DNA from: CBDDCA01 sp965218205
GTDB taxonomy: Bacteria; Spirochaetota; Spirochaetia; WTKD01; G963693115
Direction of reading: 5' to 3'
Assembly: GCA_965218205.1 (NCBI GenBank)
Contig: OZ244590.1
Coordinates: 558,001 to 622,000, forward strand
DNA: 64,000 bases
The position numbers and the translations under genes were made by a program. Positions 33,560 through 41,835 of this stretch are shown piece after piece (position 1 is the first letter of the stretch; each line of letters starts with the position of its first letter). Below the pieces are notes generated by a model. That model was not told the origin of the DNA and searched no databases. It saw only the letters and a program-made list of their open reading frames with translations.

Positions 33560-35965
33560 TTATATAAGTCCTTTTAATGGAACGGAATGTATAGGAAATT
33601 CTTGTAAATCGTATTTTGATACTATCTTATTTGCTGCAAATCTGGCACTTGTATGAGCGGCTTCTAGTAGGCTACATGGTACAGGGAGTGATACCCAATC
33701 TCCTGCAAAATAACAGCCCTTAATACCAGAATCAGTTGTGGGTTTATATGAATCAAGTCCAACAGTAAATGGGGTAAAATTATCGTTTATCTGTAAATCC
33801 TCATGTACTAAAGCATCAGGAGTAAATTGAGAAAAATAATATGCTAAATCTTGTAAGAACGCTTTTTTTATGCTTTGTTCATCATGCAGAGAGTCTGGTA
33901 CAGCATAACAATGTAACTCTAATACATGTCCGTTATTCTCTTTTGCCCATACTTTGCTAGCATTGTCATAAAAATCTACTTGTGCGATTGTATCTAATAT
34001 GTGTATTCGCTCAAAACTGGTGAATAAAGAATATCTATCAAAAGGGATAGTACAATTTTTTATCCAAATGCGATACACAGAGTATCTTTGGTTGATGGGA
34101 ATATGTTGTAGTTGTTGTGTAACTGTTTGAGATTGTATCTGAGCAGTAGCATTATTTGTTTCTGTATGATTGTGTAAGGGAGTAGTAAAACAAGGGCTAT
34201 TTTCTACAATTTTTTTAGTGGCATGTATATCGCTTGCAATAATAACTTCATCATACTGTTTGTATACACTGTAATTTTCATCTTCTATATTGAATGTATG
34301 CACGGTATTATCACTTTGTTCTCTTGTAATAGTATGAATAGGGGTATTGTTGTGGATAGTAATGGAATACTGTTCCATTAGCTCTTGTAATGGTGTAAGA
34401 AAACCATCTATATAATTGGGGTATATATAATGATATAATAATCCCTCGTTATTGCTTAAGTAATATATATGAAAATTCTTAAGGAGCTGTGCCGTTGAAA
34501 GTTTGTCTTCGCTTGCAAAAAAAGCACGAGCAAATATTGTTAAAATAAAAGATAAATCTGTATGTAAGTGAGCTTGCTTTCTAAAATCAAGAAATGAAAT
34601 ATCATCATACTTTTTAATAGTGTTATGTGTATCAAAATTAAGTGTTGCTATAAGTTTAAGATTAGAAGGAGTAAAAAATGTACGAAAGAGATTGAATACC
34701 TTTTTTTTATGTAAATCAAATAGGTTGTATATAGGAGTAGTAGAAGTATTATCAAGATGAGTAATGTTTTTATCTTTGTTTACTATAGTGTATCTGTCTA
34801 TGCGTTTAGTATGTTTTTGTAGTATGTTATGTGTTCTTAAAAAATCAAGTAAGTTGTAGTAGCAAGGAAAAAAACCATGGAAGCCATGATCAATGGTACT
34901 ACTTTCTATTCCTGTTATATTTTTTTTCCATGCTCCGCATTTTCCTCCAAGATGCGTATTTTTTTCAAAAAGATGTACTTCGAAACCTCGTTCTGCTAGC
35001 ATAATTGCAGAAGATATTCCTGCAAGTCCTCCCCCTATTACTGCTACTTTTATTTTTTTGTTTTTGTTGGCAACACTCTCTGATACATAGAGAGGGAGTG
35101 AATAATCAACAGTGTTATATTGTATTTTGTAATTTTTTAATCGAAATCGAATTATTTTTTTTAACAGCGATTCAGCAGATTTTGTTGCAGTAAAGTGATG
35201 CAGTAAAGATAATACAAATATAAACAAAGCTAATCCATAGAAAAAATCTTCTATAGGAGTAGTTCCAAGCCGAATGCCTAAATATTGCCCTTCTTTGTAT
35301 AATACAATGGGGCGTCCAGTAAGATACCCATTGAATACAAAATTAAGAGCAGCGTATAGTACTATAAATGGGTAAAAGCGTACTTGCTGGAGCAATCTAC
35401 TGCCCAATGCATAATCAAAGAGTATAGCAAGACAGAGTGCAATTACGGTCAATTTAGTATAGCCAAAATGTACAGTATCGTTTTCAATATGATTGTTTAT
35501 GTTTATACTATTTGAGGTATGGGTAAGAAGCCAGAACGCTACAAATAGGAAAACAATACTCAAAGGATATATCCAACGCATGGTATGTACAGCCTTTGCT
35601 CTATGCATGTATCCGTCTTGTATAAAACTGTGTATAATTCTATTATGTGTATGCGAGTTAAACAGTAGCAACCATAAGCTCCCTGTAGCATAGGGAATAG
35701 TAAAGAAAAAAAGAATTTCTTCTATTGGAAGATTGAAAATATGTAATCCTGATATGTATTGTTTATTAAAATACCAGTGTAAGTCCGTAACATATACATC
35801 CCAAATAATAAAAGGAATAGCGGTTATGAAACAACTTATAAAGAGAAGCAATAGTATTTTCCGTTTTTGTTTTGCTTCTTGTGTTTTTGGAGTACTGATA
35901 ACTATTGAAGATATGAGTGGGAAAATAACGATTACTATATTAAACAAAAGGTATTCAAGTTTCAT
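33560..35965 (-). CDS. Lycopene cyclase-carotenoid desaturase fusion
   Basis: 801 residues from the ATG at 35965, with AAAGGAG 12 nt upstream. The longer open frame to 36067 is rejected because it crosses tRNA-Pro. Residues about 1-240 form six or seven membrane helices with two PIEE/PIED motifs (LPIEEILFFFTIPYATG and TPIEDFFYGLALF), matching both halves of the CrtYc/CrtYd-type lycopene cyclase. From about residue 290 a flavin domain begins: KVAVIGGGLAGISSAIMLAE, HLGGKCGAW, then DHGFHGFFPCYYNL, and a C-terminal GCYFAGDWVSLP FAD contact. The HGFHxFFxxYYNL pattern resembles CrtU/CruE-type beta-carotene desaturases that make aromatic rings. One protein may thus cyclise lycopene and further desaturate or aromatise the ring at the membrane. 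crtB, crtI and crtE genes are not in the window. Confidence 0.75.
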   Translation of the reverse strand: MKLEYLLFNIVIVIFPLISSIVISTPKTQEAKQKRKILLLLFISCFITAIPFIIWDVYVTDLHWYFNKQYISGLHIFNLPIEEILFFFTIPYATGSLWLLLFNSHTHNRIIHSFIQDGYMHRAKAVHTMRWIYPLSIVFLFVAFWLLTHTSNSININNHIENDTVHFGYTKLTVIALCLAILFDYALGSRLLQQVRFYPFIVLYAALNFVFNGYLTGRPIVLYKEGQYLGIRLGTTPIEDFFYGLALFIFVLSLLHHFTATKSAESLLKKIIRFRLKNYKIQYNTVDYSLPLYVSESVANKNKKIKVAVIGGGLAGISSAIMLAERGFEVHLFEKNTHLGGKCGAWKKNITGIESSTIDHGFHGFFPCYYNLLDFLRTHNILQKHTKRIDRYTIVNKDKNITHLDNTSTTPIYNLFDLHKKKVFNLFRTFFTPSNLKLIATLNFDTHNTIKKYDDISFLDFRKQAHLHTDLSFILTIFARAFFASEDKLSTAQLLKNFHIYYLSNNEGLLYHYIYPNYIDGFLTPLQELMEQYSITIHNNTPIHTITREQSDNTVHTFNIEDENYSVYKQYDEVIIASDIHATKKIVENSPCFTTPLHNHTETNNATAQIQSQTVTQQLQHIPINQRYSVYRIWIKNCTIPFDRYSLFTSFERIHILDTIAQVDFYDNASKVWAKENNGHVLELHCYAVPDSLHDEQSIKKAFLQDLAYYFSQFTPDALVHEDLQINDNFTPFTVGLDSYKPTTDSGIKGCYFAGDWVSLPVPCSLLEAAHTSARFAANKIVSKYDLQEFPIHSVPLKGLI

Positions 35966-36008
35966 GTAATGATTATACTCCTTTAATCTGATACGAGGAT
36001 AAAAGTAA

Positions 36009-36082
36009 TCGGGCTGACTGGACTCGAACCAGCGACCCCTAGTCCCCCAGACTAGTGCGCTAACCAACTGCGCTACAGCCCG
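36009..36082 (-). tRNA. tRNA-Pro (GGG)
   Basis: Cloverleaf on the minus strand: acceptor CGGGCTG with CAGCCCG, D-arm GCGCAGTTGGTTAGCGC, anticodon stem CTAGT/ACTAG with loop CTGGGGG (anticodon GGG), and T-loop GGTTCGAGTCC. No encoded CCA. It sits just upstream of the carotenoid gene on the same strand. Confidence 0.9.
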
Positions 36083-36188
36083 TTAATGTATTAGTTATTA
36101 TAGTAACTATCATACATATTGTTTTTAGTAATGTTACTATTAAATATAGTATATATGATTATGCACTATTATGATAAGAAAAATGCAA

Positions 36189-37130
36189 TTATTTTAGTGT
36201 ATAGGCATGGTTTTTATATTGCTCCTTACATTTGATATGAAAGAAATAAAGCCCAGAATCGATTGTTCCTTTTGGTACATGTAATAACTGAGAGAGCTCT
36301 TCATTAGAGATGAGTGCCTGTACGCTATATCTTTCATATTTTTCAAATATTGTTTGATACCGTGCTTTATATTTTTGTAAAAGATTCTGTAGTTTTTCAT
36401 ATTCTTTGTTTGTTAATGTCTCTTCTAATCGAAGTTCTATTTTTCTACATTTAGAAAAATAGAGATTTTTTTGTATTCTAATTTTATGTATCTTTTCTTC
36501 ATACGCTGTGATGTGCTTTTTTAACAGTGACTTAAAGAATAAAAATTTTGACATACTTTCTTCACAGGTCTGTAATAGCATAGCAATATTGCTTTCTTTT
36601 AGAATATGCATATATTTTAATGTAAACCACCATAGACGTTTCTTGAAAGCTTTGCTGTGTTTTGAATTTTTTACAATATCATTAAGTGTTTTAATTGCGA
36701 AAGGAAGTGACATTTCTGGCTTTTCATATTTTATAGATTGTTCATTAGTATATGTTGGTATATCCAAAATATTGTACACAGAAGCATTTTCAAAAAACTT
36801 ATATTCTTGTATTTCTTGTTTATATTGTTTTAAGAAACTATAGAATTGAAATTTTAAGATAGTATTTAAGTAGTATTCAAAAGGGACTCCTGTATATTCA
36901 AAATTACTAATATAAGAGTTAATTTTATTTTCCATGAATATAAGAAATTCACTACTTATTTCAAGTGTGTTATGTGAGTTAAGCCTTTGTGGATATGTAT
37001 AAATATGTTGTCTAATTGCACTAAATAATTCGTCATAATAAAATTGTGCATCTGGTATATTCTCTTTGTGTTTTTCAGAATATTGTAGAAATAAATGGGT
37101 TATACACAGAGTATCCTGATATTGTCCCAT
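36189..37130 (-). CDS. Sigma-factor-like protein, spirochaete type
   Basis: 313 residues. The start at 37130 (MGQYQDTLC) is chosen because a GGAGG lies 11 nt upstream; the longer frame to 37193 has none. The N-terminal half has helices resembling sigma-70 region 2 (ISSEFLIFMENKINSYISNF, GVPFEYYLNTILKFQF). The C-terminus (ISNEELSQLLHVPKGTIDSG) looks like a region 4 helix-turn-helix. Between them is a long basic helical stretch. It may direct RNA polymerase to a gene set or be a degenerate regulator; family assignment is weak. It is upstream of and on the same strand as tRNA-Pro. Confidence 0.45.
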   Translation of the reverse strand: MGQYQDTLCITHLFLQYSEKHKENIPDAQFYYDELFSAIRQHIYTYPQRLNSHNTLEISSEFLIFMENKINSYISNFEYTGVPFEYYLNTILKFQFYSFLKQYKQEIQEYKFFENASVYNILDIPTYTNEQSIKYEKPEMSLPFAIKTLNDIVKNSKHSKAFKKRLWWFTLKYMHILKESNIAMLLQTCEESMSKFLFFKSLLKKHITAYEEKIHKIRIQKNLYFSKCRKIELRLEETLTNKEYEKLQNLLQKYKARYQTIFEKYERYSVQALISNEELSQLLHVPKGTIDSGLYFFHIKCKEQYKNHAYTLK

Positions 37131-37364
37131 AGCAAATACCTCCAAGAAAAAATACAAAACACCAATAGTGTTTTGCGTGTTAGCTATTAACAATACTTTA
37201 CTTTATATATTAATTACTACTTAAAAATAATACAGAAATAGAAATGCATTGATTGAGTTTTTATAATAAATATCGAATAATTTTTGAGAAAATTTTATGT
37301 GTATATGTTTATTGATTCTTTTTTATATTTTTGTATACTATAGACTTCATGTATATATGTGTTA

Positions 37365-38267
37365 TCATGATTGCGTAGTACTGTATATTTTTTTAGCAAG
37401 AAAAATTCCTCCTAAAACACCGCAGTATTCTAATTTTGGAGTTACAATATATGTTTCAATGTTGCTAAGAATTGCATCGTGTTGTACATAATTAGCAAGG
37501 GAGCGTATAACTGTATTGCGTATTTTTTCAATAAGTCCTCTTCGTTTCATAACACCTCCGCCTAGAATAATACGTTGAGGTGATAAGCATAGTATAAAAT
37601 TACAAATGGCTTGTGCAAGATAATACGATTCTAGTTTCCATGCAAAATGTTCGTCTGGCAGCTCTGAAGCATCTTTGTTCCAGCGTTTTTTGATAGCAGG
37701 GGCACTGGCTAATCCTTCAAGACAGGAGCTATGAAATGGGCAAATCCCATTGCTAGGATCTTTTGGGTGCAACGGAAGCAACATATGTCCTCCTTCAGGA
37801 TGGATAAGTCCGTGAAGAGGCTGATTGTTTATGACTACTCCTAATCCTACTCCTGTTCCAACGGTAATATAAATATAGTTTGAAAGTCCTTGTGCATTTC
37901 CCCATTCTCCTTCTGCCAGTGCAGCTCCATTGACATCAATATCAAGTGTTGCTTTTACCCCTAAACGAGAGCGTATAGTTCCTAATAGATCTTTGTTTTG
38001 CCATTCTAATTTAGGGGTATTGGTAATATACCCATATGTTTTTGAATTTGTATGCAAGTCTATAGGACCAAAACTAGCTATTCCTATAGCAGGAATACTA
38101 TATTTTTTTTTCATTGTATCAAAGTAATTGATTACTTTTGACATTGTTTCATCAAAGGTAGTATTTTCTATTCGTGTGATATGCTGTAAATTACTATCGC
38201 TTGTACCAACTGCACATATAAGTTTAGTTCCCCCTGTTTCTAGTCCACCGAATACAATTTCACTCAT
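37365..38267 (-). CDS. ROK-family fructokinase
   Basis: The 300-residue protein starts MSEIVFGGLETGGTKLICAVG, the N-terminal phosphate motif of ROK fructokinases (GGIEAGGTK). It carries the zinc-binding block HPEGGHMLLPLHP followed by CPFHSSCLEGLASAPAI, with its His and three Cys. It probably phosphorylates fructose (or mannose) to the 6-phosphate using ATP in the cytoplasm. Length is normal for the family. A TATACT box lies 6 nt before the ATG with no Shine-Dalgarno sequence. It diverges from the mraZ promoter. Substrate assignment is by family; no sugar transporter is adjacent. Confidence 0.85.
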   Translation of the reverse strand: MSEIVFGGLETGGTKLICAVGTSDSNLQHITRIENTTFDETMSKVINYFDTMKKKYSIPAIGIASFGPIDLHTNSKTYGYITNTPKLEWQNKDLLGTIRSRLGVKATLDIDVNGAALAEGEWGNAQGLSNYIYITVGTGVGLGVVINNQPLHGLIHPEGGHMLLPLHPKDPSNGICPFHSSCLEGLASAPAIKKRWNKDASELPDEHFAWKLESYYLAQAICNFILCLSPQRIILGGGVMKRRGLIEKIRNTVIRSLANYVQHDAILSNIETYIVTPKLEYCGVLGGIFLAKKIYSTTQS

Positions 38268-38273
38268 ACTATA

Positions 38274-38279
38274 AGTATA
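38274..38279 (-). promoter_or_regulatory. -10 box of probable leaderless promoter for fructokinase
   Basis: TATACT on the minus strand, 6 nt from the ATG at 38267. Confidence 0.5.
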
Positions 38280-38343
38280 CTATTTTTTAGACTGTTTTTT
38301 TGAAATTATAAAGGAAGAAAAAGAGAAGCAAATATAAAAAATG

Positions 38344-38393
38344 TGGAAAAAAATGGAATAATAGTTGACTAAAATGGAATATAGTGGTATTAT
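38344..38393 (+). promoter_or_regulatory. mraZ promoter with probable MraZ operator repeats
   Basis: TTGACT at 38365-38370 and TATTAT at 38388-38393 with a 17-nt spacer form a near-consensus sigma-70 promoter. TGG(A) repeats at 38344, 38354, 38375 and 38385 come in two pairs with exact 10-nt periods, one pair on each side of the -35 box. This resembles the short direct repeats MraZ binds to repress its own operon. Confidence 0.6.
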
Positions 38394-38460
38394 TTACCAA
38401 GAAGGCAATGCAATAGGAAAGAGAACAGTAAAGTTATTATGATGGCTATATGGTGATAGT

Positions 38461-38916
38461 ATGAATATATTTAGTGGGAGTTATCTTGTTACTATTGATG
38501 ATAAAGGGAGATTCTCGTTTCCGTCTAAGCAAATAAGCCATATGGATGATAGGGGAGTATTTGTTAATTTAGGCTGTGAAGGAAGCTGTATCTGGATCAC
38601 TCCACGACAGTATTGGCAACAGTTAGTACAGCGTATAACGAGTAACTCTTCTCCTCTTGATGAGTCTACTAATAAGGCTCTTATGCGATATTTTGTATCT
38701 TTTTCTTTTGAACAGGAAATAGAGGAAAAAACAAGAAGGTTGAGTATAAATCAGCAATTATTGGATAGGATTGGAATAAAAGACAAGGCTATCATGGTGG
38801 GAATGGTGCAGTACTTTGAGCTATGGGAGCCAAGTAATTATGAACATTATATGGAAAAACAAGAACCGTTGAAAGTTGAAGCGATAAGGGAACTGGGAGG
38901 GTCCATCAAATTCTAA
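38461..38916 (+). CDS. mraZ: Transcriptional regulator MraZ
   Basis: 151 residues with two AbrB-like SpoVT halves: FSGSYLVTIDDKGRFSFPSK at the N-terminus (the family's DxKGRxxxP motif), and the second copy less conserved (RRLSINQQLLDRIGIKDKAIMVG). It is the first gene of the division and wall cluster. Known MraZ proteins form rings and repress the dcw operon by binding TGG-type repeats, and matching repeats overlap the promoter about 70 nt upstream. Second-half DxxGR is replaced by TRRLSIN, a mild divergence. Confidence 0.9.
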   Translation: MNIFSGSYLVTIDDKGRFSFPSKQISHMDDRGVFVNLGCEGSCIWITPRQYWQQLVQRITSNSSPLDESTNKALMRYFVSFSFEQEIEEKTRRLSINQQLLDRIGIKDKAIMVGMVQYFELWEPSNYEHYMEKQEPLKVEAIRELGGSIKF

Positions 38917-39905
38917 ACAGTGGTACTGTCCATCTCCACACTCCGGTTATGGACGCAGAGGTTGCAGAATATTTGTTTCCTTGTTTATCAATGCATACTA
39001 CAAAGAATATATGTGTTGATGCCACTGTTGGTCTTGGTGGTCATTCGCTTCGTTTATTATCATCATGTGATAATTGTTCTCCTCAAGAACACTGTGCCTC
39101 ATCTATAGCAGATACTTGTTTTACACTCATAGCAAACGATGTAGACTCTGAAATGCTTGCTATGGCACAAAAAAATCTTATAGAGTATACACATTGTGTA
39201 CAGTTTTATAATATGTGGTTTGATGATTTATTCTCTCACTTGCAACAGAAAAATATTACAGTGCAGGCAATTCTTTTTGATTTAGGTGTTTCAATGTACC
39301 ATTTTATACATTCTCAGCGAGGGTTTAGCTGGCAAGGCGATGAATTTTTGGACATGCGTCTTAATAATAAAGAAACAACGAAAGCGTTTGATATTGTAAA
39401 TACCTACACAGAGCATGAGTTAAGTACCGTATTTCGTATGTACGGGGAAGAACGTCAAGCAGTAAAATGGGCAAGAAGAATACAGTCGTATAGAAAAGAA
39501 CAGCACATACAAAGCGTGAGTGATATATGCCATGCTTTACAGTTAGGAAAAAAAATGCAGGACAGAAGTATACTTTCTCGACTCTTTCAAGCGTTGCGTA
39601 TAGAAGTGAACAATGAGCTAGTACGAATACAGCGTGCCTTACCTGTAGCGTGGTCTCTCCTTGCGAAAGGAGGAAGAATGGCAGTTATATCATTTCATTC
39701 CCTAGAGGATAGAATAGTAAAGCATTTTTCTCGTATTGTTCAAGGGAAGCTAAAGATAAGCGAATTTTTTCCGAACATCAATAATATATATTCTAATAGT
39801 GGAGTAGCGTTGCATAAAAAGCCTCTTGTTCCTAGTACCGATGAAGTAAATGCAAATAAAGCTAGTAGAAGTGCAAAATTACGGGTGTTAGAAAAAATTG
39901 TATGA
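38910..39905 (+). CDS. rsmH: 16S rRNA m4C1402 methyltransferase RsmH, probable AUU start
   Basis: RsmH methylates N4 of C1402 in 16S rRNA using S-adenosylmethionine. Motifs are ICVDATVGLGGHSLRLL (SAM site), LFDLGVSMYHF, QRGFSWQGDEFLDMR, and VISFHSLEDRIVKHF near the end. The first ATG (38949) lacks a ribosome-binding site, while the sequence just before it codes HLHTPVM, matching the conserved HxPVLLxEV start of the family. In frame, an ATT at 38910 sits 8 nt after a strong GGGAGGG and overlaps the mraZ stop. That gives 331 residues and a natural coupling. An AUU start is rare, so the start is inference; the ATG at 38949 is the fallback. Confidence 0.85.
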   Translation: MLNSGTVHLHTPVMDAEVAEYLFPCLSMHTTKNICVDATVGLGGHSLRLLSSCDNCSPQEHCASSIADTCFTLIANDVDSEMLAMAQKNLIEYTHCVQFYNMWFDDLFSHLQQKNITVQAILFDLGVSMYHFIHSQRGFSWQGDEFLDMRLNNKETTKAFDIVNTYTEHELSTVFRMYGEERQAVKWARRIQSYRKEQHIQSVSDICHALQLGKKMQDRSILSRLFQALRIEVNNELVRIQRALPVAWSLLAKGGRMAVISFHSLEDRIVKHFSRIVQGKLKISEFFPNINNIYSNSGVALHKKPLVPSTDEVNANKASRSAKLRVLEKIV

Positions 39906-40183
39906 GAAAATTAGTAGTACTTGTTCTTATAACTCTATTTATTATGATTGTTAAATTAGTAGTATCAGGAGCATATTTTGATTTCTACTTACAAAAAAAA
40001 GATTTAGCCGAAAAACAACTACAGTTTATTGATGAGAATAAAAGGAAAATTGCAACAATAGAATACTATAAAAGTCCTCATTATCTGTTTAAGCTAAAAG
40101 AAGCACTTTCTATGTCAGAGATTACTCCAGAAAAAACAATAGTTCTTGATATAGAGGAAGTCCCAAGCTATGCTACAGAATAG
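39902..40183 (+). CDS. ftsL: FtsL-like cell-division protein
   Basis: 93 residues: a single membrane helix (about 4-25) and then a coiled coil (KKDLAEKQLQFIDENKRKIATIE), the plan of FtsL, which recruits later divisome proteins with FtsB/FtsQ. Sequence identity to FtsL is low in general, so the call relies on size, topology and position between rsmH and murF. It overlaps the rsmH stop by 4 nt (ATGA). The usual next gene, ftsI, is missing here. Confidence 0.65.
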   Translation: MRKLVVLVLITLFIMIVKLVVSGAYFDFYLQKKDLAEKQLQFIDENKRKIATIEYYKSPHYLFKLKEALSMSEITPEKTIVLDIEEVPSYATE

Positions 40184-40216
40184 TATGGATACAATGAAGA
40201 GTATGTAAGTGAGAGT

Positions 40217-41812
40217 ATGAATACACAAGAAGAAAAACAGCCATTACAGAATACTATGTCTCATGCAAAAGGAAATGTGTTATGTACAGCACAGGAGCTT
40301 ATTGATGTTTTTTGTGAGCAAAAATTAGCATATGCAGTATACGGAAACAAAGAGGCCTCTTGGAACTGTGTTAGTATTGATTCAAGAAATGTTTCTGCAC
40401 ATACTCTTTTTTTTGGCTTAGCAGGAGACTATACTAACGGAGGTACTTATATACAGGAAGTGATGGATAGTCATGCATCTGTTGCAGTCATTGATCTTGT
40501 TGCTTTTAGACAGTTTTTATATCAGCACATACAAAATAATAATACTGTTTCTCAGGAAATAGTACACTATGCTACAGAGTATGATGTCCATTTTGAAAAT
40601 ATGTCTAGGAATACTGTGCAGGACACTGCATTTCAAGAGTTTGTGCAATCTCTCTTGTCTCCCAATGTTACTCTTATAGTAGTAAGAGATAGTACGAAAG
40701 CACTCATGTTGCTTACTACAGATACTATCAATAGACAGAGAGATACTGTTACCGTTATTGCAATTAGTGGAAGTATGGGAAAGACTACCACAAAAGACAT
40801 GCTTGTGCATATATTACAGCATTTTCATCCCACTGTATACTCTCTTAAGAACTTAAATACTGTACAAGGCTTAGCGATAAGTGTGTTAAATGCGTCATGG
40901 GATAATGTTCGGTACGCTGTATTGGAATATGGAATTTCCACCACAGGAGAAATGGATATGTTGGTGGATATGATAACTCCTGACATTGCAGTACTTACCA
41001 ATGTTGGTACTGCTCATTTAGGAGGCTATGCAAGTAAGCAAGAATTACAAGCAGAAAAACTAAAGATAGCAAAGCATCGTCATAAAACAAAAATGTTATT
41101 TTTGCCAGAAGAAGACAAACAGTTACAAGCTATGGCTGACACACAAGGCATTTCTTATACTTTATTTGGAAAAAAATCTATGCCTGCAGAATTACATATT
41201 AAAGATATGCAGCTACAGGGTATAGACATTACTTGTACTACAAGTGATGGAGAGAAGCAGTCAGCTGATAAGAATATCCATATAGTACTCGATACTTTTA
41301 TTGGTGCAAGTAATATAGCTAATATTTATACAAGTTTGCAAGTTGCAGAATATCTGGGATTTTCTCTTAGTGAGAGTATTGTATCACTAAAAGGGGTACA
41401 GCATGAAAAACAGAGGTTTGAAATTAGGAGTAAAGAACCTCTTATTATAGATGATTCTTATAATGCAAATTATGAAGCAATGCAATGCACTTTACAGTGG
41501 TTTGTCAGTTTATCCTATACCTATACAATAGCAATACTAGGAGGTATGAAAGAATTAGGAACTTTTAGTAATGATCTTCATATACAGTTAGTACATTTTG
41601 TTCAATCACTTGCTCTTACCCATGTTGTGTGGATAGGGAAAGAATATCAATTTTCACATATGGCTCTTGAGCATTGCTATAGTACTGTTCATGAAGCAAA
41701 GGACTTTATACGCTCAATAATACAATCATTGCCTAAACATCAAACTGCGGTTATCTTAAAGGGTAGTAATTCATATGCATTACATGAGCTTATTAAAAAT
41801 AATGTGTTATAA
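40217..41812 (+). CDS. murF: UDP-MurNAc-tripeptide:D-Ala-D-Ala ligase MurF
   Basis: The 531-residue enzyme adds D-Ala-D-Ala to the UDP-MurNAc peptide in the cytoplasm. It has a Mur-ligase ATP loop (ISGSMGKTTTKDML, near 184), YAVLEYGISTTGEMDML, LTNVGTAHLGGY, and the C-domain motif IIDDSYNANYEAM. It is longer than the usual 450-480 residues because of an insertion between about 95 and 155 in the N-terminal domain. The start at 40217 is 34 nt after ftsL. Confidence 0.9.
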   Translation: MNTQEEKQPLQNTMSHAKGNVLCTAQELIDVFCEQKLAYAVYGNKEASWNCVSIDSRNVSAHTLFFGLAGDYTNGGTYIQEVMDSHASVAVIDLVAFRQFLYQHIQNNNTVSQEIVHYATEYDVHFENMSRNTVQDTAFQEFVQSLLSPNVTLIVVRDSTKALMLLTTDTINRQRDTVTVIAISGSMGKTTTKDMLVHILQHFHPTVYSLKNLNTVQGLAISVLNASWDNVRYAVLEYGISTTGEMDMLVDMITPDIAVLTNVGTAHLGGYASKQELQAEKLKIAKHRHKTKMLFLPEEDKQLQAMADTQGISYTLFGKKSMPAELHIKDMQLQGIDITCTTSDGEKQSADKNIHIVLDTFIGASNIANIYTSLQVAEYLGFSLSESIVSLKGVQHEKQRFEIRSKEPLIIDDSYNANYEAMQCTLQWFVSLSYTYTIAILGGMKELGTFSNDLHIQLVHFVQSLALTHVVWIGKEYQFSHMALEHCYSTVHEAKDFIRSIIQSLPKHQTAVILKGSNSYALHELIKNNVL

Positions 41813-41835
41813 CTGTAGCATGTTAAGGAGTTATT

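Noticed and set aside
35966..36067. N-terminal extension of the carotenoid gene product
   Set aside because: The longer frame runs through tRNA-Pro(GGG); the ATG at 35965 starts the first membrane helix and has a ribosome-binding site.
38920..39108. GTG-initiated frame near the start of rsmH
   Set aside because: It reads out of frame with the clear RsmH motifs and has no family resemblance.
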